Shown: positions 25,145-32,433 of the stretch, in pieces
How the letters are laid out: the number at the start of each line of letters is the position of its first letter
Numbering within the stretch: position 1 is the first letter of the stretch
From: an uncultured Mitsuokella sp.
GTDB taxonomy: Bacteria; Bacillota; Negativicutes; Selenomonadales; Selenomonadaceae
Length of the DNA stretch: 52,207 bases
Direction: 5' to 3'
NCBI GenBank assembly: GCA_945877355.1
Contig: CAMCRT010000007.1
Span: 1-52,207 of the forward strand
Notes under the pieces: generated by a model
What the model saw: only the letters and a program-made list of their open reading frames with translations
Told to the model about the DNA's origin: nothing
Databases searched by the model: none
Made by a program: the position numbers and the translations under genes

Positions 25145-26497
25145 GTGCACTTGATTATTGTAGAAAAGTATCTGGGGAAGGCGGACCGGGCCTTTCTTTC
25201 CGTCGCGCTTCCGGCGGGGCTGGAGGGATTCTTCCTCGTGGCGCTTTCGGCGGCGGATATCATTATGGTGGGCTCTCTCGGCATCACGGCCATTGCGGCG
25301 GTGAGCATCTTCTCCCAGCCCCGCATGGTGCTCCTCGTCTTTGCCCGGTCCATCGGCTCCGCCCTCACGGTGCTCGTGGCCCAGCATCATGGGGCGCGGA
25401 AGGACGCGGCGCCGCTTCTCCGGCAGACGCTCCTGCTCTCCTGCGGGCTCTTCATCCTGCTCCACGTGCTCTTTTTCTGGCAGCTGCCCTGGATACTCAC
25501 CTGGATGGGGGCGGAGGAGTACCTCGCCCTCGCTCTCTCCTACGGGCATCTTTCTCTCTTTGCGGTGCTTTTGACCTCGGTCTCGACGGTGCTCCAGGCA
25601 TATCTTCTGGGGCTCGGCAGGGCCTCCACCGTGATGGGGGCGAATATCTGGGGCAATGTGGCAAATGTGGCAGGCAACGCCCTCTTCATCTTCGGCCTCG
25701 GCCCCTTTCCCGCCCTCGGCGTCGTGGGGGCGGCCGTGGGGACGGTGGCAGGCTCCGTGGTCACCCTCTGCCTCACGGTCTCAGCCCTCGGGCCCTCGCT
25801 CCTTCTGGCGCGGGGGTATCTGCCGAGCCGGGGCTATGCCAGAGCCTTTTTCCCGGCCTTCCTCAGCATCTTTTCGGAGCAGGGCTTCGAGCGGGTGGGT
25901 ATGGTGCTCTACACCCGCATGGTGGCGGAGCTGGGGACGACGGCCTTTGCCGTCCACTCCATCTGCATGAACCTCTGTGACTTCTACTACTCCTTTGCTG
26001 GCGGCTTCGGCAAGGCGGGCATGGTGACGGGGGGACATGCCCATGGGGCAGGGGACGGGCGCGCCTGGCGGGCCTCCCTCTTTGCGGGGCTTCGCTGGAC
26101 GCTCGTGTTCTCCTCTATCGCCTGCGTCCTCACGGCGCTTTTCCGGGAGCCTCTCATCCTTCTGTACGCGGAGGATGCCTCCCTCGTGCCACTGGGCTCC
26201 CTCATCCTGCTCTTTGTGGCTGTGGCAAGCTTTCCCGAGGGGCATCAGCTGGCAGCGGCGGGCTTTTTGCGGGCCTCGGGCATGGCCTCTACGGTGGCGG
26301 CCTATTCCTTCGTCTCCGTGGCGGTGCTGCGCCCGCTCTTTACGGCGTTTCTGATATTCGTCCTGGACCTCGGTCTCATGGGGGCCTGGATCGCCCTTGT
26401 CGTTGACCAATGCCTGCGGGCCGGGGCTGCCTCGCTCCTCCTCGCCCTTTATCTTCGTCGGGAGAGCGGACTGCTTGACAAGGCGAATATCTCATGA
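25145..26497 (+). CDS. MATE family efflux transporter
   Basis: A 450-residue membrane protein with twelve hydrophobic segments in two homologous halves, of the NorM/DinF multidrug and toxin extrusion type; it exports organic cations or metabolites against Na+ or H+. The first half contains the typical ADIIMVGSLG and QPRMVLLVFARSIGSALTVLVAQHHGA segments, and the second half repeats them as GFGKAGMVTGGHAHGAGDG. The start is taken as GTG 25145, after AAGGA, rather than the upstream TTG. It lies between the two cobalamin riboswitches but upstream of the second and divergent from the first, so it is not itself under either. The substrate is unknown. Confidence 0.85.
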   Translation: MHLIIVEKYLGKADRAFLSVALPAGLEGFFLVALSAADIIMVGSLGITAIAAVSIFSQPRMVLLVFARSIGSALTVLVAQHHGARKDAAPLLRQTLLLSCGLFILLHVLFFWQLPWILTWMGAEEYLALALSYGHLSLFAVLLTSVSTVLQAYLLGLGRASTVMGANIWGNVANVAGNALFIFGLGPFPALGVVGAAVGTVAGSVVTLCLTVSALGPSLLLARGYLPSRGYARAFFPAFLSIFSEQGFERVGMVLYTRMVAELGTTAFAVHSICMNLCDFYYSFAGGFGKAGMVTGGHAHGAGDGRAWRASLFAGLRWTLVFSSIACVLTALFREPLILLYAEDASLVPLGSLILLFVAVASFPEGHQLAAAGFLRASGMASTVAAYSFVSVAVLRPLFTAFLIFVLDLGLMGAWIALVVDQCLRAGAASLLLALYLRRESGLLDKANIS

Positions 26498-26541
26498 TAC
26501 GATGACATTCAGTTATGGGGGATTTCCCCACACATATTGAT

Positions 26542-26710
26542 GGATCAGGTGTCAAAGACTCAATAGAGAATCCGGTAAAAGCCGGAGCGGTCCCGCCACT
26601 GTAACAGGGAGCGAGCCTCAAATGTGTCACTGAAGACGGCAAAGCGTCTTTGGGAAGACGAGGCAAGCTGTGAACTGGAGCCAGGAGAACTGCCTGATTT
26701 GCAATCACCG
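26542..26710 (+). ncRNA. cobalamin riboswitch upstream of the ABC transporter operon
   Basis: The sequence has GGATCAGGTGTC, GAATCCGGT, GCGGTCCCGCCACTGTAAC, AGGGAGC, a GACGGCAAAGCGTC stem and the B12 box GAGCCAGGAGAACTGCC, all in the order of the cobalamin riboswitch. It is nearly identical to the minus-strand copy at 24620-24783 except in the outer stems. It is followed by an antiterminator candidate and two terminators before the first permease gene. Confidence 0.93.
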
Positions 26711-26744
26711 TTACGACCCGCGAGCGATGGGGATGGGGATTCGG

Positions 26745-26795
26745 ACACGCCTCTTGGCTTTGCGTGCCCGTATCCGGCGTGTGGCCGGTTTTTTT
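26745..26795 (+). terminator. proximal riboswitch terminator with competing antiterminator
   Basis: CCGGC (26774-26778) pairs with GCCGG (26784-26788), followed by seven T. ACACGCC (26745-26751) can instead pair with GGCGTGT (26776-26782), which would disrupt the terminator stem. Confidence 0.65.
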
Positions 26796-26819
26796 ATGGC
26801 TGCCCTTTTGTACGTCTGT

Positions 26820-26845
26820 CCTCCCGCGCCTGCGGGAGGGTTTTT
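26820..26845 (+). terminator. distal riboswitch terminator
   Basis: CCTCCCGC pairs with GCGGGAGG around GCCT, followed by GTTTTT. It ends 14 bp before the permease start. Confidence 0.8.
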
Positions 26846-26858
26846 CATTTGGGGAGAG

Positions 26859-27803
26859 ATGCTGTTGGAACGTATTTTGGGAAGGCTCCTGCAGACGCTC
26901 GTCACCCTCGTGGGCGTGAGCTTTCTGACCTTCTGCCTCACGTATCTGGCGCCGGGCGATCCGGCCATGATGCTCCTGGAGGCTTCGGACACCATCGTGT
27001 CCCAGGAGACCATCGAGAAAACGCGCCACGAGCTCGGCATAGACAGGCCCTTCCTCGTCCAGTATGTGAGCTGGGTGGGGGGCGTCGTGACAGGGGACAT
27101 GGGCATGTCCTACTCGGCGAAGAAGCCGGTGACGGAAAAGCTCCTGGAGGGCTTCGCAGGGACGCTCACCCTGGCCTTTGTGTCCATCGTCTTCATGCTC
27201 CTCATCTCGCTGCCCCTCGGCGTGTGGTCGGCGACCCATCGCAACCGCTGGCCGGACTATCTGGTGCGGGTCTTCTCCTTTATCGGCGTGTCCATGCCCA
27301 GCTTCTGGATCGGCCTGATACTCCTCTATGTCTTCGGGCTGAAGCTGGGGCTCTTCCCGATAGCGAGCTCTACGGTCACGGCAAGAGGCATCGTGCTGCC
27401 GGCGGTGACGCTCGCCATCTACATGTCCTCCAAGTACATGCGCCAGGTGCGCACCGTCGTGCTGGAGGAGCTCCATCAGGATTATGTGGTGGGCGCGAGG
27501 GCCCGGTGGCTCACGGAGCGGCGCATCCTGTGGCGCCATGTTCTGCCGAATGCGGTGCTGCCCCTCATCACGCTGCTGGGCATGTCCATCGGCTGGCTCT
27601 TGGGCGGCGTCGCCGTCATCGAGATGGTCTTTTCCTGGCCGGGCATCGGCAATACGGCGGTTCACGCCATCATGATGCGCGACTACCCGCTCATAGAGGG
27701 CTTCGTCCTGTGGGTGGCCATCATCTACACGGTCATCAATCTCCTGGTGGATCTCTCCTATGCGCGCTTTGATCCGCGCCTTCGGAAGGAGGGGAGCCGA
27801 TGA
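26859..27803 (+). CDS. ABC transporter permease (DppB/NikB type)
   Basis: A 314-residue inner-membrane permease of the peptide/nickel/opine ABC family, with six hydrophobic segments. The N-terminal LVTLVGVSFLTFCLTYLAPGDPA is typical of the DppB/NikB subunit. The C-terminal cytoplasmic EAA-like loop (GARARWLTERRILWRHVLPNA) contacts the ATPases. ATG 26859 directly abuts GGGGAGAG; TTG 26865 would give better spacing, so the start is uncertain by two codons. As first gene after a cobalamin riboswitch it is likely part of a B12-related importer (cobalt, nickel or corrinoid) rather than a general peptide importer. Confidence 0.9.
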   Translation: MLLERILGRLLQTLVTLVGVSFLTFCLTYLAPGDPAMMLLEASDTIVSQETIEKTRHELGIDRPFLVQYVSWVGGVVTGDMGMSYSAKKPVTEKLLEGFAGTLTLAFVSIVFMLLISLPLGVWSATHRNRWPDYLVRVFSFIGVSMPSFWIGLILLYVFGLKLGLFPIASSTVTARGIVLPAVTLAIYMSSKYMRQVRTVVLEELHQDYVVGARARWLTERRILWRHVLPNAVLPLITLLGMSIGWLLGGVAVIEMVFSWPGIGNTAVHAIMMRDYPLIEGFVLWVAIIYTVINLLVDLSYARFDPRLRKEGSR

Positions 27804-28627
27804 AGCTCTTGCAGGTATTTCGGGAAAACCGGCTGTTCGCAGTCTATACGGCCCTCGTGCTGCTGGTGGTGTTCGTGGCGATCTTCGGCAATGCGCTCGC
27901 CCCGCAGGACCCCTACGCCGGGGATATGAAGCAGGTCTTCCAGCCGCCGTCGGCTGAGCATCTCCTGGGGACGGACAAGCTGGGGCGCGACACCTTCTCC
28001 CGCATCATATGCGGCACCCAGGTGTCCCTCTTCATGACGATCTGCGTCGTCGTGCTCATGAGTGTGCTGGGGGGCGTCATCGGCATCACGAGCGGCTACT
28101 TCGGCGGCCGTGTGGAGCTGGTGCTCATGCGTTTTTCGGATATGATGCTCTCGTTCCCGGGTGTCGTCCTCGCCATCGCCATCGCCGGCATCCTCGGCGG
28201 CAGCGCCGTCAATACGGTGCTCGCCCTCTTCGTGGTGGGCTGGGCGAAGTACGCCCGCCTCGTCCGGAGCCTCGTGCTGAAGCTGCGGCAGCAGGACTAC
28301 ATCGCGGCAGCCCGTCTCAGCGGCACAAAGACCCATCGGATCCTTCTGCGCCACATCCTGCCGAATGTGCTGCCCATCATCGTCATCACGGGGGCCATGG
28401 ACATCGGCACGATGATGATGGAGATCGCAGGCCTCTCCTTCCTGGGCTTCGGCGCCCAGGCCCCGACCCCGGAGTGGGGCCTCATGCTGAACGAGGGACG
28501 CCAATACATCCAGACGGCCCCCGCCCTCATGCTGTACCCCGGCCTCGCGATTTTCATCGTCGTCGCGATCTTCAACCTATGGGGCGACAGCCTCCGGGAC
28601 GTACTTGACCCGCGCAAGGATGGGTGA
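27800..28627 (+). CDS. ABC transporter permease (DppC/NikC type)
   Basis: A 275-residue partner permease. The N-terminal FRENRLFAVYTALVLLVVFVAIFG helix and HLLGTDKLGRDTFSRIICGT motif are diagnostic of the DppC/NikC family. The EAA loop AARLSGTKTHRILLRHILPN is present, and GLSFLGFGAQAPTPEWGLML is a conserved C-terminal segment. Its ATG overlaps the previous stop by 4 bp. After it comes a repeat element of family 2 before the binding-protein gene, an unusual interruption. Confidence 0.92.
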   Translation: MKLLQVFRENRLFAVYTALVLLVVFVAIFGNALAPQDPYAGDMKQVFQPPSAEHLLGTDKLGRDTFSRIICGTQVSLFMTICVVVLMSVLGGVIGITSGYFGGRVELVLMRFSDMMLSFPGVVLAIAIAGILGGSAVNTVLALFVVGWAKYARLVRSLVLKLRQQDYIAAARLSGTKTHRILLRHILPNVLPIIVITGAMDIGTMMMEIAGLSFLGFGAQAPTPEWGLMLNEGRQYIQTAPALMLYPGLAIFIVVAIFNLWGDSLRDVLDPRKDG

Positions 28628-28670
28628 GCTTCGAGGGGGCGTAGCCAGTATATTTGGTTGGCAGTGAGTT

Positions 28671-28825
28671 CGTATACCCCTAAGCGAACCTTTAGCGGTC
28701 AGCGTCAGCCAATCGCATACGCTCTTGGGACGCTTTCGCATACGACCTGTTAGCCAATCAGCCAGCCTTTGGCTTGCTTCTTGGACAGGTCAGCAAAGCG
28801 GAGACGGGTTCGCGTGGGGTATACG
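28671..28825 (+). repeat. repeat family 2, copy within the ABC transporter operon
   Basis: A 155-bp element with terminal inverted repeats CGTATACCCC (28671-28680) and GGGGTATACG (28816-28825). The interior matches the 24884 copy closely (TAAGCGAACC, GGTCAGCGTCAGCCAATC, GGACGCTTTCGC, GACCTGTTAGCCAATCAG, CTTCTTGGACAGGTC). Confidence 0.85.
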
Positions 28826-28889
28826 TAACGGACGTATCTTTTCTCATAAAGCAGATGAGCATATTCGATAGAAGAAAGGATTTGAATTT

Positions 28890-30479
28890 ATGAAATGGTG
28901 GAATTTGAAGAAGGCGACCCGCGCGGTGGCACTCGGCCTTGCCCTCGTGTCCTCGGCGGCCCTCTTTGCGGGCTGCGGTGGCGGCGCCTCCAGCGCAAAT
29001 GTGGACAAGGGCATCCTGAAGGTCGGCGTCACGAACTTTGCCGACACCCTTGAGCCCACCCAGAACTACTTCGGCTGGGTCGTCATGCGCTACGGCCTCG
29101 GCGAGTGCCTCACGAAATTCGACGACAAGATGAACGTCGAGCCCTGGCTCGCCGACAAGTGGGAGATCAGCGACGACCGCATGACCTGGACCTTCCATAT
29201 CCGGGACGGCGTCAAGTTCTCCAATGGCGACCCCCTGACGGCCGAGGCGGTCAAGGCCTCCCTCGAGCGCGCCTTCCAGAAGAACAATCGGGCCGAGACC
29301 TTCTTCAAGTACAAGGAAATGAAGGCGGAGGGTCAGAACCTCATCATCACGACGGAAAAGCCCATGCCAAATATGCCGGGCTTCCTGGCGGACCCCCTCT
29401 TCATCATCGTCGATACGGCGGCAGAGGCGAACAGGGACTTCGCGAAGGAAGGCCCCATCTGCACCGGCCCCTACGTGGTGGAGTCCTTCGTGAAGGAAAA
29501 GGCCATCATGAAGCGCAACAAGGAATACTGGGGCGGCGAGGTGCCCTTTGAGACCGTGGAGATTCCCTCCATCGATGATCCGAATACCCGCGCCATGGCA
29601 CTCCAGTCCGGCGAGGTGGATATGGCCGTCAATATCGGCGCCGGCGATATGGATACCTTCCGCGGCAATGATCGGTTCAACGTGGACGAGATTTCGTCCC
29701 TGCGCGTCGTCCTGGCCCGCCTGAACCAGAAGGGCATCCTGAAGGATCCGAAGGTCCGGGCGGCTCTCATCTCAGGCTGCGACCGGGAGACCTATGCAAA
29801 CGTGCTCCTGAAGGGCACCTTCCTCCCCGGCAAGGCCCCGGTTCCTCCCTCCATGGACTACGGCTTTGACCAGTTGAAGGATCCCAATGCCTACAATCCG
29901 GACCGGGCTGCAAAGCTCCTCGACGAGGCAGGCTGGAAGGATACGGACGGCGATGGCATCCGGGACAAGGACGGCAAGCCCCTGCGCCTCGACTTCGTCG
30001 TCTACAACAGCCGCGCCGAGCTCCCGCTCTACGCCGAGGCGGTGCAGGCTGACCTCAAGAAGCTCGGCTTTGACATCAACATCAAGACCGTGGACTACAA
30101 CCTTCTCGACAACATCGGCATCAAGGGCGAGTATGACCTCCTGATCTCCAACACCACCACGGCCAATACCGGCGACCCGGAGATGTATCTCGCCTGGTAC
30201 TGGAAGACGAATGTGAACGGCAACAACCCCCAGAACGGCTCCGGCTACTCGAACCCGGCCCTCGACGAAAAGCTCGACCAGCTGGCCGTGGAGTTCGACA
30301 AGGCAAAGCGGCGCCAGCTCATGATCGAGATCCAGCAGATCATGCTGGACGATGGAGCAGCCCTCTTCCTGGGCTATCCCCAGACGAACATCATCTCCAG
30401 CAAGGCCCTCTCGGGCGTGCGCATGCTGCCCTCTGACTACTACTGGATCACGCCGGACATCAAGCCGGCTGCAAAATGA
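28890..30479 (+). CDS. family 5 substrate-binding lipoprotein of the ABC transporter
   Basis: A 529-residue extracytoplasmic solute-binding protein (SBP_bac_5 fold). A lipoprotein signal ends in LFAG-C30, and mature residues include the diagnostic EPWLADKWEISDD, TWTFHIRDGVKFSNGDPLTAE and GPYVVESF segments. Overall resemblance is closer to the nickel/cobalt (NikA/CntA-type) proteins than to classic oligopeptide binders, but I could not test this by alignment. It follows the family 2 repeat and has AGAAAGGA before the start. Its stop overlaps the next ATPase start (ATGA). The B12 riboswitch upstream of the operon points to cobalt, nickel or a corrinoid as ligand. Confidence 0.9.
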   Translation: MKWWNLKKATRAVALGLALVSSAALFAGCGGGASSANVDKGILKVGVTNFADTLEPTQNYFGWVVMRYGLGECLTKFDDKMNVEPWLADKWEISDDRMTWTFHIRDGVKFSNGDPLTAEAVKASLERAFQKNNRAETFFKYKEMKAEGQNLIITTEKPMPNMPGFLADPLFIIVDTAAEANRDFAKEGPICTGPYVVESFVKEKAIMKRNKEYWGGEVPFETVEIPSIDDPNTRAMALQSGEVDMAVNIGAGDMDTFRGNDRFNVDEISSLRVVLARLNQKGILKDPKVRAALISGCDRETYANVLLKGTFLPGKAPVPPSMDYGFDQLKDPNAYNPDRAAKLLDEAGWKDTDGDGIRDKDGKPLRLDFVVYNSRAELPLYAEAVQADLKKLGFDINIKTVDYNLLDNIGIKGEYDLLISNTTTANTGDPEMYLAWYWKTNVNGNNPQNGSGYSNPALDEKLDQLAVEFDKAKRRQLMIEIQQIMLDDGAALFLGYPQTNIISSKALSGVRMLPSDYYWITPDIKPAAK

Positions 30480-31294
30480 GCAGCGCACAGGAGAATGCCG
30501 CCCTGTTGCTGGAGGCAAAGGACCTCTCCATCGCTTATGGGAAGAAGGACACCGTCGCAGGCGTCAGCCTTTCGCTGGCGCCCGGCGAGGTGCTTTCCCT
30601 CGTGGGGGAGTCGGGCAGCGGAAAGACAAGCGTCATTCGCGCCATCCTCGGCTGCCTCGGCGGTGGCGGGCGCATCAAAGGGGGCTCCGTCCTCTTTGAC
30701 GGGCAGGAGCTTTCCACTCTTTCCGAGGCGGAGGGCCGCCAGCTTCGGGGGCGCGATATCTCCATGATTTTCCAGGACACGGGGGCGATGCTGAACCCCG
30801 TCCGCACCATCGGGAGCCAGTTCGTCGAATACATCCTGCTCCATACCCACTCCATCAAGACGAAGGAGGGGGCAAGGGAGCGGGCCATCACGCTGCTTTC
30901 CCGCATGAACCTTCCGGACCCTGCGGGGATCCTCTCCTCCTATACCTTTGAGCTCTCAGGCGGCATGCGACAGCGGGTGGGCATCGCCATGGCACTGGCC
31001 TTTCACCCGAAGCTTTTGCTGGCGGACGAGCCGACGGCGGCCCTCGATGTCACCACCCAGGCCCAGATCGTCGCCGAGCTCCTGCGCATCGTGCGGGAGT
31101 CGAAGACGGCGATGATCCTCGTCACCCACAACATCGGCGTCGCTGCCTGCGTCTCGGACAAGATCCTCGTCCTCTCAGGGGGCGAGCCGGTGGAGTACGG
31201 TGCGGCGGCGGAGATCCTCCGGGCGCCGAAGGCGGCCTATACGAAAAAGCTGCTGGCAGCCGTGCCTGTGCTGGGAGGTGAGCGCTATGTCTGA
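30476..31294 (+). CDS. ABC transporter ATPase (DppD/NikD type)
   Basis: A 272-residue ATPase. Walker A GESGSGKTS, Q-loop MIFQDTGAMLNPV, signature LSGGMRQRVGIAMAL, Walker B LLLADEPTAALD and the H-loop VTHN are all intact. It lacks the C-terminal oligopeptide-transporter extension found in its partner. It starts within the binding-protein stop codon and overlaps the next ATPase by 8 bp, so the two ATPases are probably made in equal amounts and act as a heterodimer. Confidence 0.93.
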   Translation: MSSAQENAALLLEAKDLSIAYGKKDTVAGVSLSLAPGEVLSLVGESGSGKTSVIRAILGCLGGGGRIKGGSVLFDGQELSTLSEAEGRQLRGRDISMIFQDTGAMLNPVRTIGSQFVEYILLHTHSIKTKEGARERAITLLSRMNLPDPAGILSSYTFELSGGMRQRVGIAMALAFHPKLLLADEPTAALDVTTQAQIVAELLRIVRESKTAMILVTHNIGVAACVSDKILVLSGGEPVEYGAAAEILRAPKAAYTKKLLAAVPVLGGERYV

Positions 31295-32237
31295 GGAAAA
31301 GGGTGTGATTCTCGCCGTGCGGGATCTCGTGAAGGAGTTCCCCATGGCAGACGGAAGGCGGCTCCGGGCGGTGGACCACGTGAGCTTCGAGGCGCGGAAG
31401 GGCGAGACCCTCGCCATCGTCGGCGAATCGGGCTGTGGAAAATCGACCCTCGTCAAGACCATCATGAATCTCCATGGGCCGACCTCTGGCGAGATCCTCT
31501 TTCACGGGGAGGATACCACGAAGCTCACGGGCGAGGGACTGCGCCAGCACTATCGCACGATGCAGATGGTCTTTCAGGACCCTGCTGCAGCCTTCGACCC
31601 GAAAATGCACGTGGAGGACATCCTCGCCGAGCCCCTGGAGAACTTCGGCCTCCTGAAGGCGGGCGAAAAGCGGAAGACGGTGGAGGCGCTCCTTCGGCAG
31701 GTGGAGCTTCCCCGGGACTTTGCGGACCGCTATCCCCACAACATGAGCGGCGGCCAGCGCCAGCGGGTCGCCATCGCGCGGGCCCTGGCACTCCGCCCGG
31801 AGATCATCGTCTGCGACGAGGCGACGAGTGCCCTCGATGTGTCCGTGCAGGACAGCATCGTGCGCCTCCTCGTGCGCCTGCAGAAGGAGACGGGGGTCAC
31901 ATATCTCTTCATCTGCCATGACCTTGCCCTCGTGAGCCTCTTTGCCCACCGGGTCGTCGTCATGTACCTCGGGTGCGTCATGGAGCTGCTGGACGGCGCG
32001 GAGCTCTCTGCAGCACGCCATCCCTACACGAAGGCGCTCCTCGCCTCCGTGTTCCCCGTCGATGCGGCGGGGGCGATCCCCAAGACCATCCCCGGCGACA
32101 TCCCAAGCCCCCTGGACCGCCCCGCAGGCTGCCCCTTCCAGTCCCGCTGCGACTGCGCGGAAAAGCGCTGCCAGGAGCAGCGGCCGGAGCTCCGGGAGGT
32201 GTCCTCCGGGCACTTCGTCGCATGTCATTTTGCTTGA
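31287..32237 (+). CDS. ABC transporter ATPase (DppF/NikE type)
   Basis: A 316-residue ATPase. Walker A GESGCGKST, signature MSGGQRQRVAIARAL, Walker B IIVCDEATSALD and the H-loop CHD are present. The C-terminus carries the oligopeptide/dipeptide-transporter extension (IPGDIPSPLDRPAGCPF with Cys pairs CPF-x3-C-D-C and KRC), a region that in some members binds an iron-sulfur cluster. It starts at ATG 31287 after GGGAGGTG. It is the last gene of the five-gene operon and is followed by a terminator. Confidence 0.93.
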   Translation: MSEEKGVILAVRDLVKEFPMADGRRLRAVDHVSFEARKGETLAIVGESGCGKSTLVKTIMNLHGPTSGEILFHGEDTTKLTGEGLRQHYRTMQMVFQDPAAAFDPKMHVEDILAEPLENFGLLKAGEKRKTVEALLRQVELPRDFADRYPHNMSGGQRQRVAIARALALRPEIIVCDEATSALDVSVQDSIVRLLVRLQKETGVTYLFICHDLALVSLFAHRVVVMYLGCVMELLDGAELSAARHPYTKALLASVFPVDAAGAIPKTIPGDIPSPLDRPAGCPFQSRCDCAEKRCQEQRPELREVSSGHFVACHFA

Positions 32238-32243
32238 GATACG

Positions 32244-32274
32244 AAAGCACAGTCCCACGCGGGCTGTGCTTTTC
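32244..32274 (+). terminator. terminator of the ABC transporter operon
   Basis: AAAGCACAG-T-CCC pairs with GGG-CTGTGCTTT around ACGC, followed by TTCC. Confidence 0.75.
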
Positions 32275-32370
32275 CTATTTTATTGGAAGAGAACCTGCAG
32301 GAATCTCAAAAATATGGAAGATTTATGAATTTATGGGGGAGAAGAACCTTTCTTTTTTCTAGACGTATGC

Positions 32371-32376
32371 TATAAT
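32371..32376 (+). promoter_or_regulatory. -10 box of the S55-type gene
   Basis: A perfect TATAAT lies 58 bp before the TTG start. The upstream T-rich stretch may hold a weak -35. Confidence 0.4.
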
Positions 32377-32433
32377 GGATGGAAAGTCATTTTGTAGTGT
32401 GGGGTATTTCCACGCATGTCATGAGGTGCTATT

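Noticed and set aside
26542-26858. Plus-strand frames through the riboswitch leader that extend the permease N-terminus
   Set aside because: The conserved cobalamin riboswitch and terminators explain this DNA; the permease starts at about 26859.
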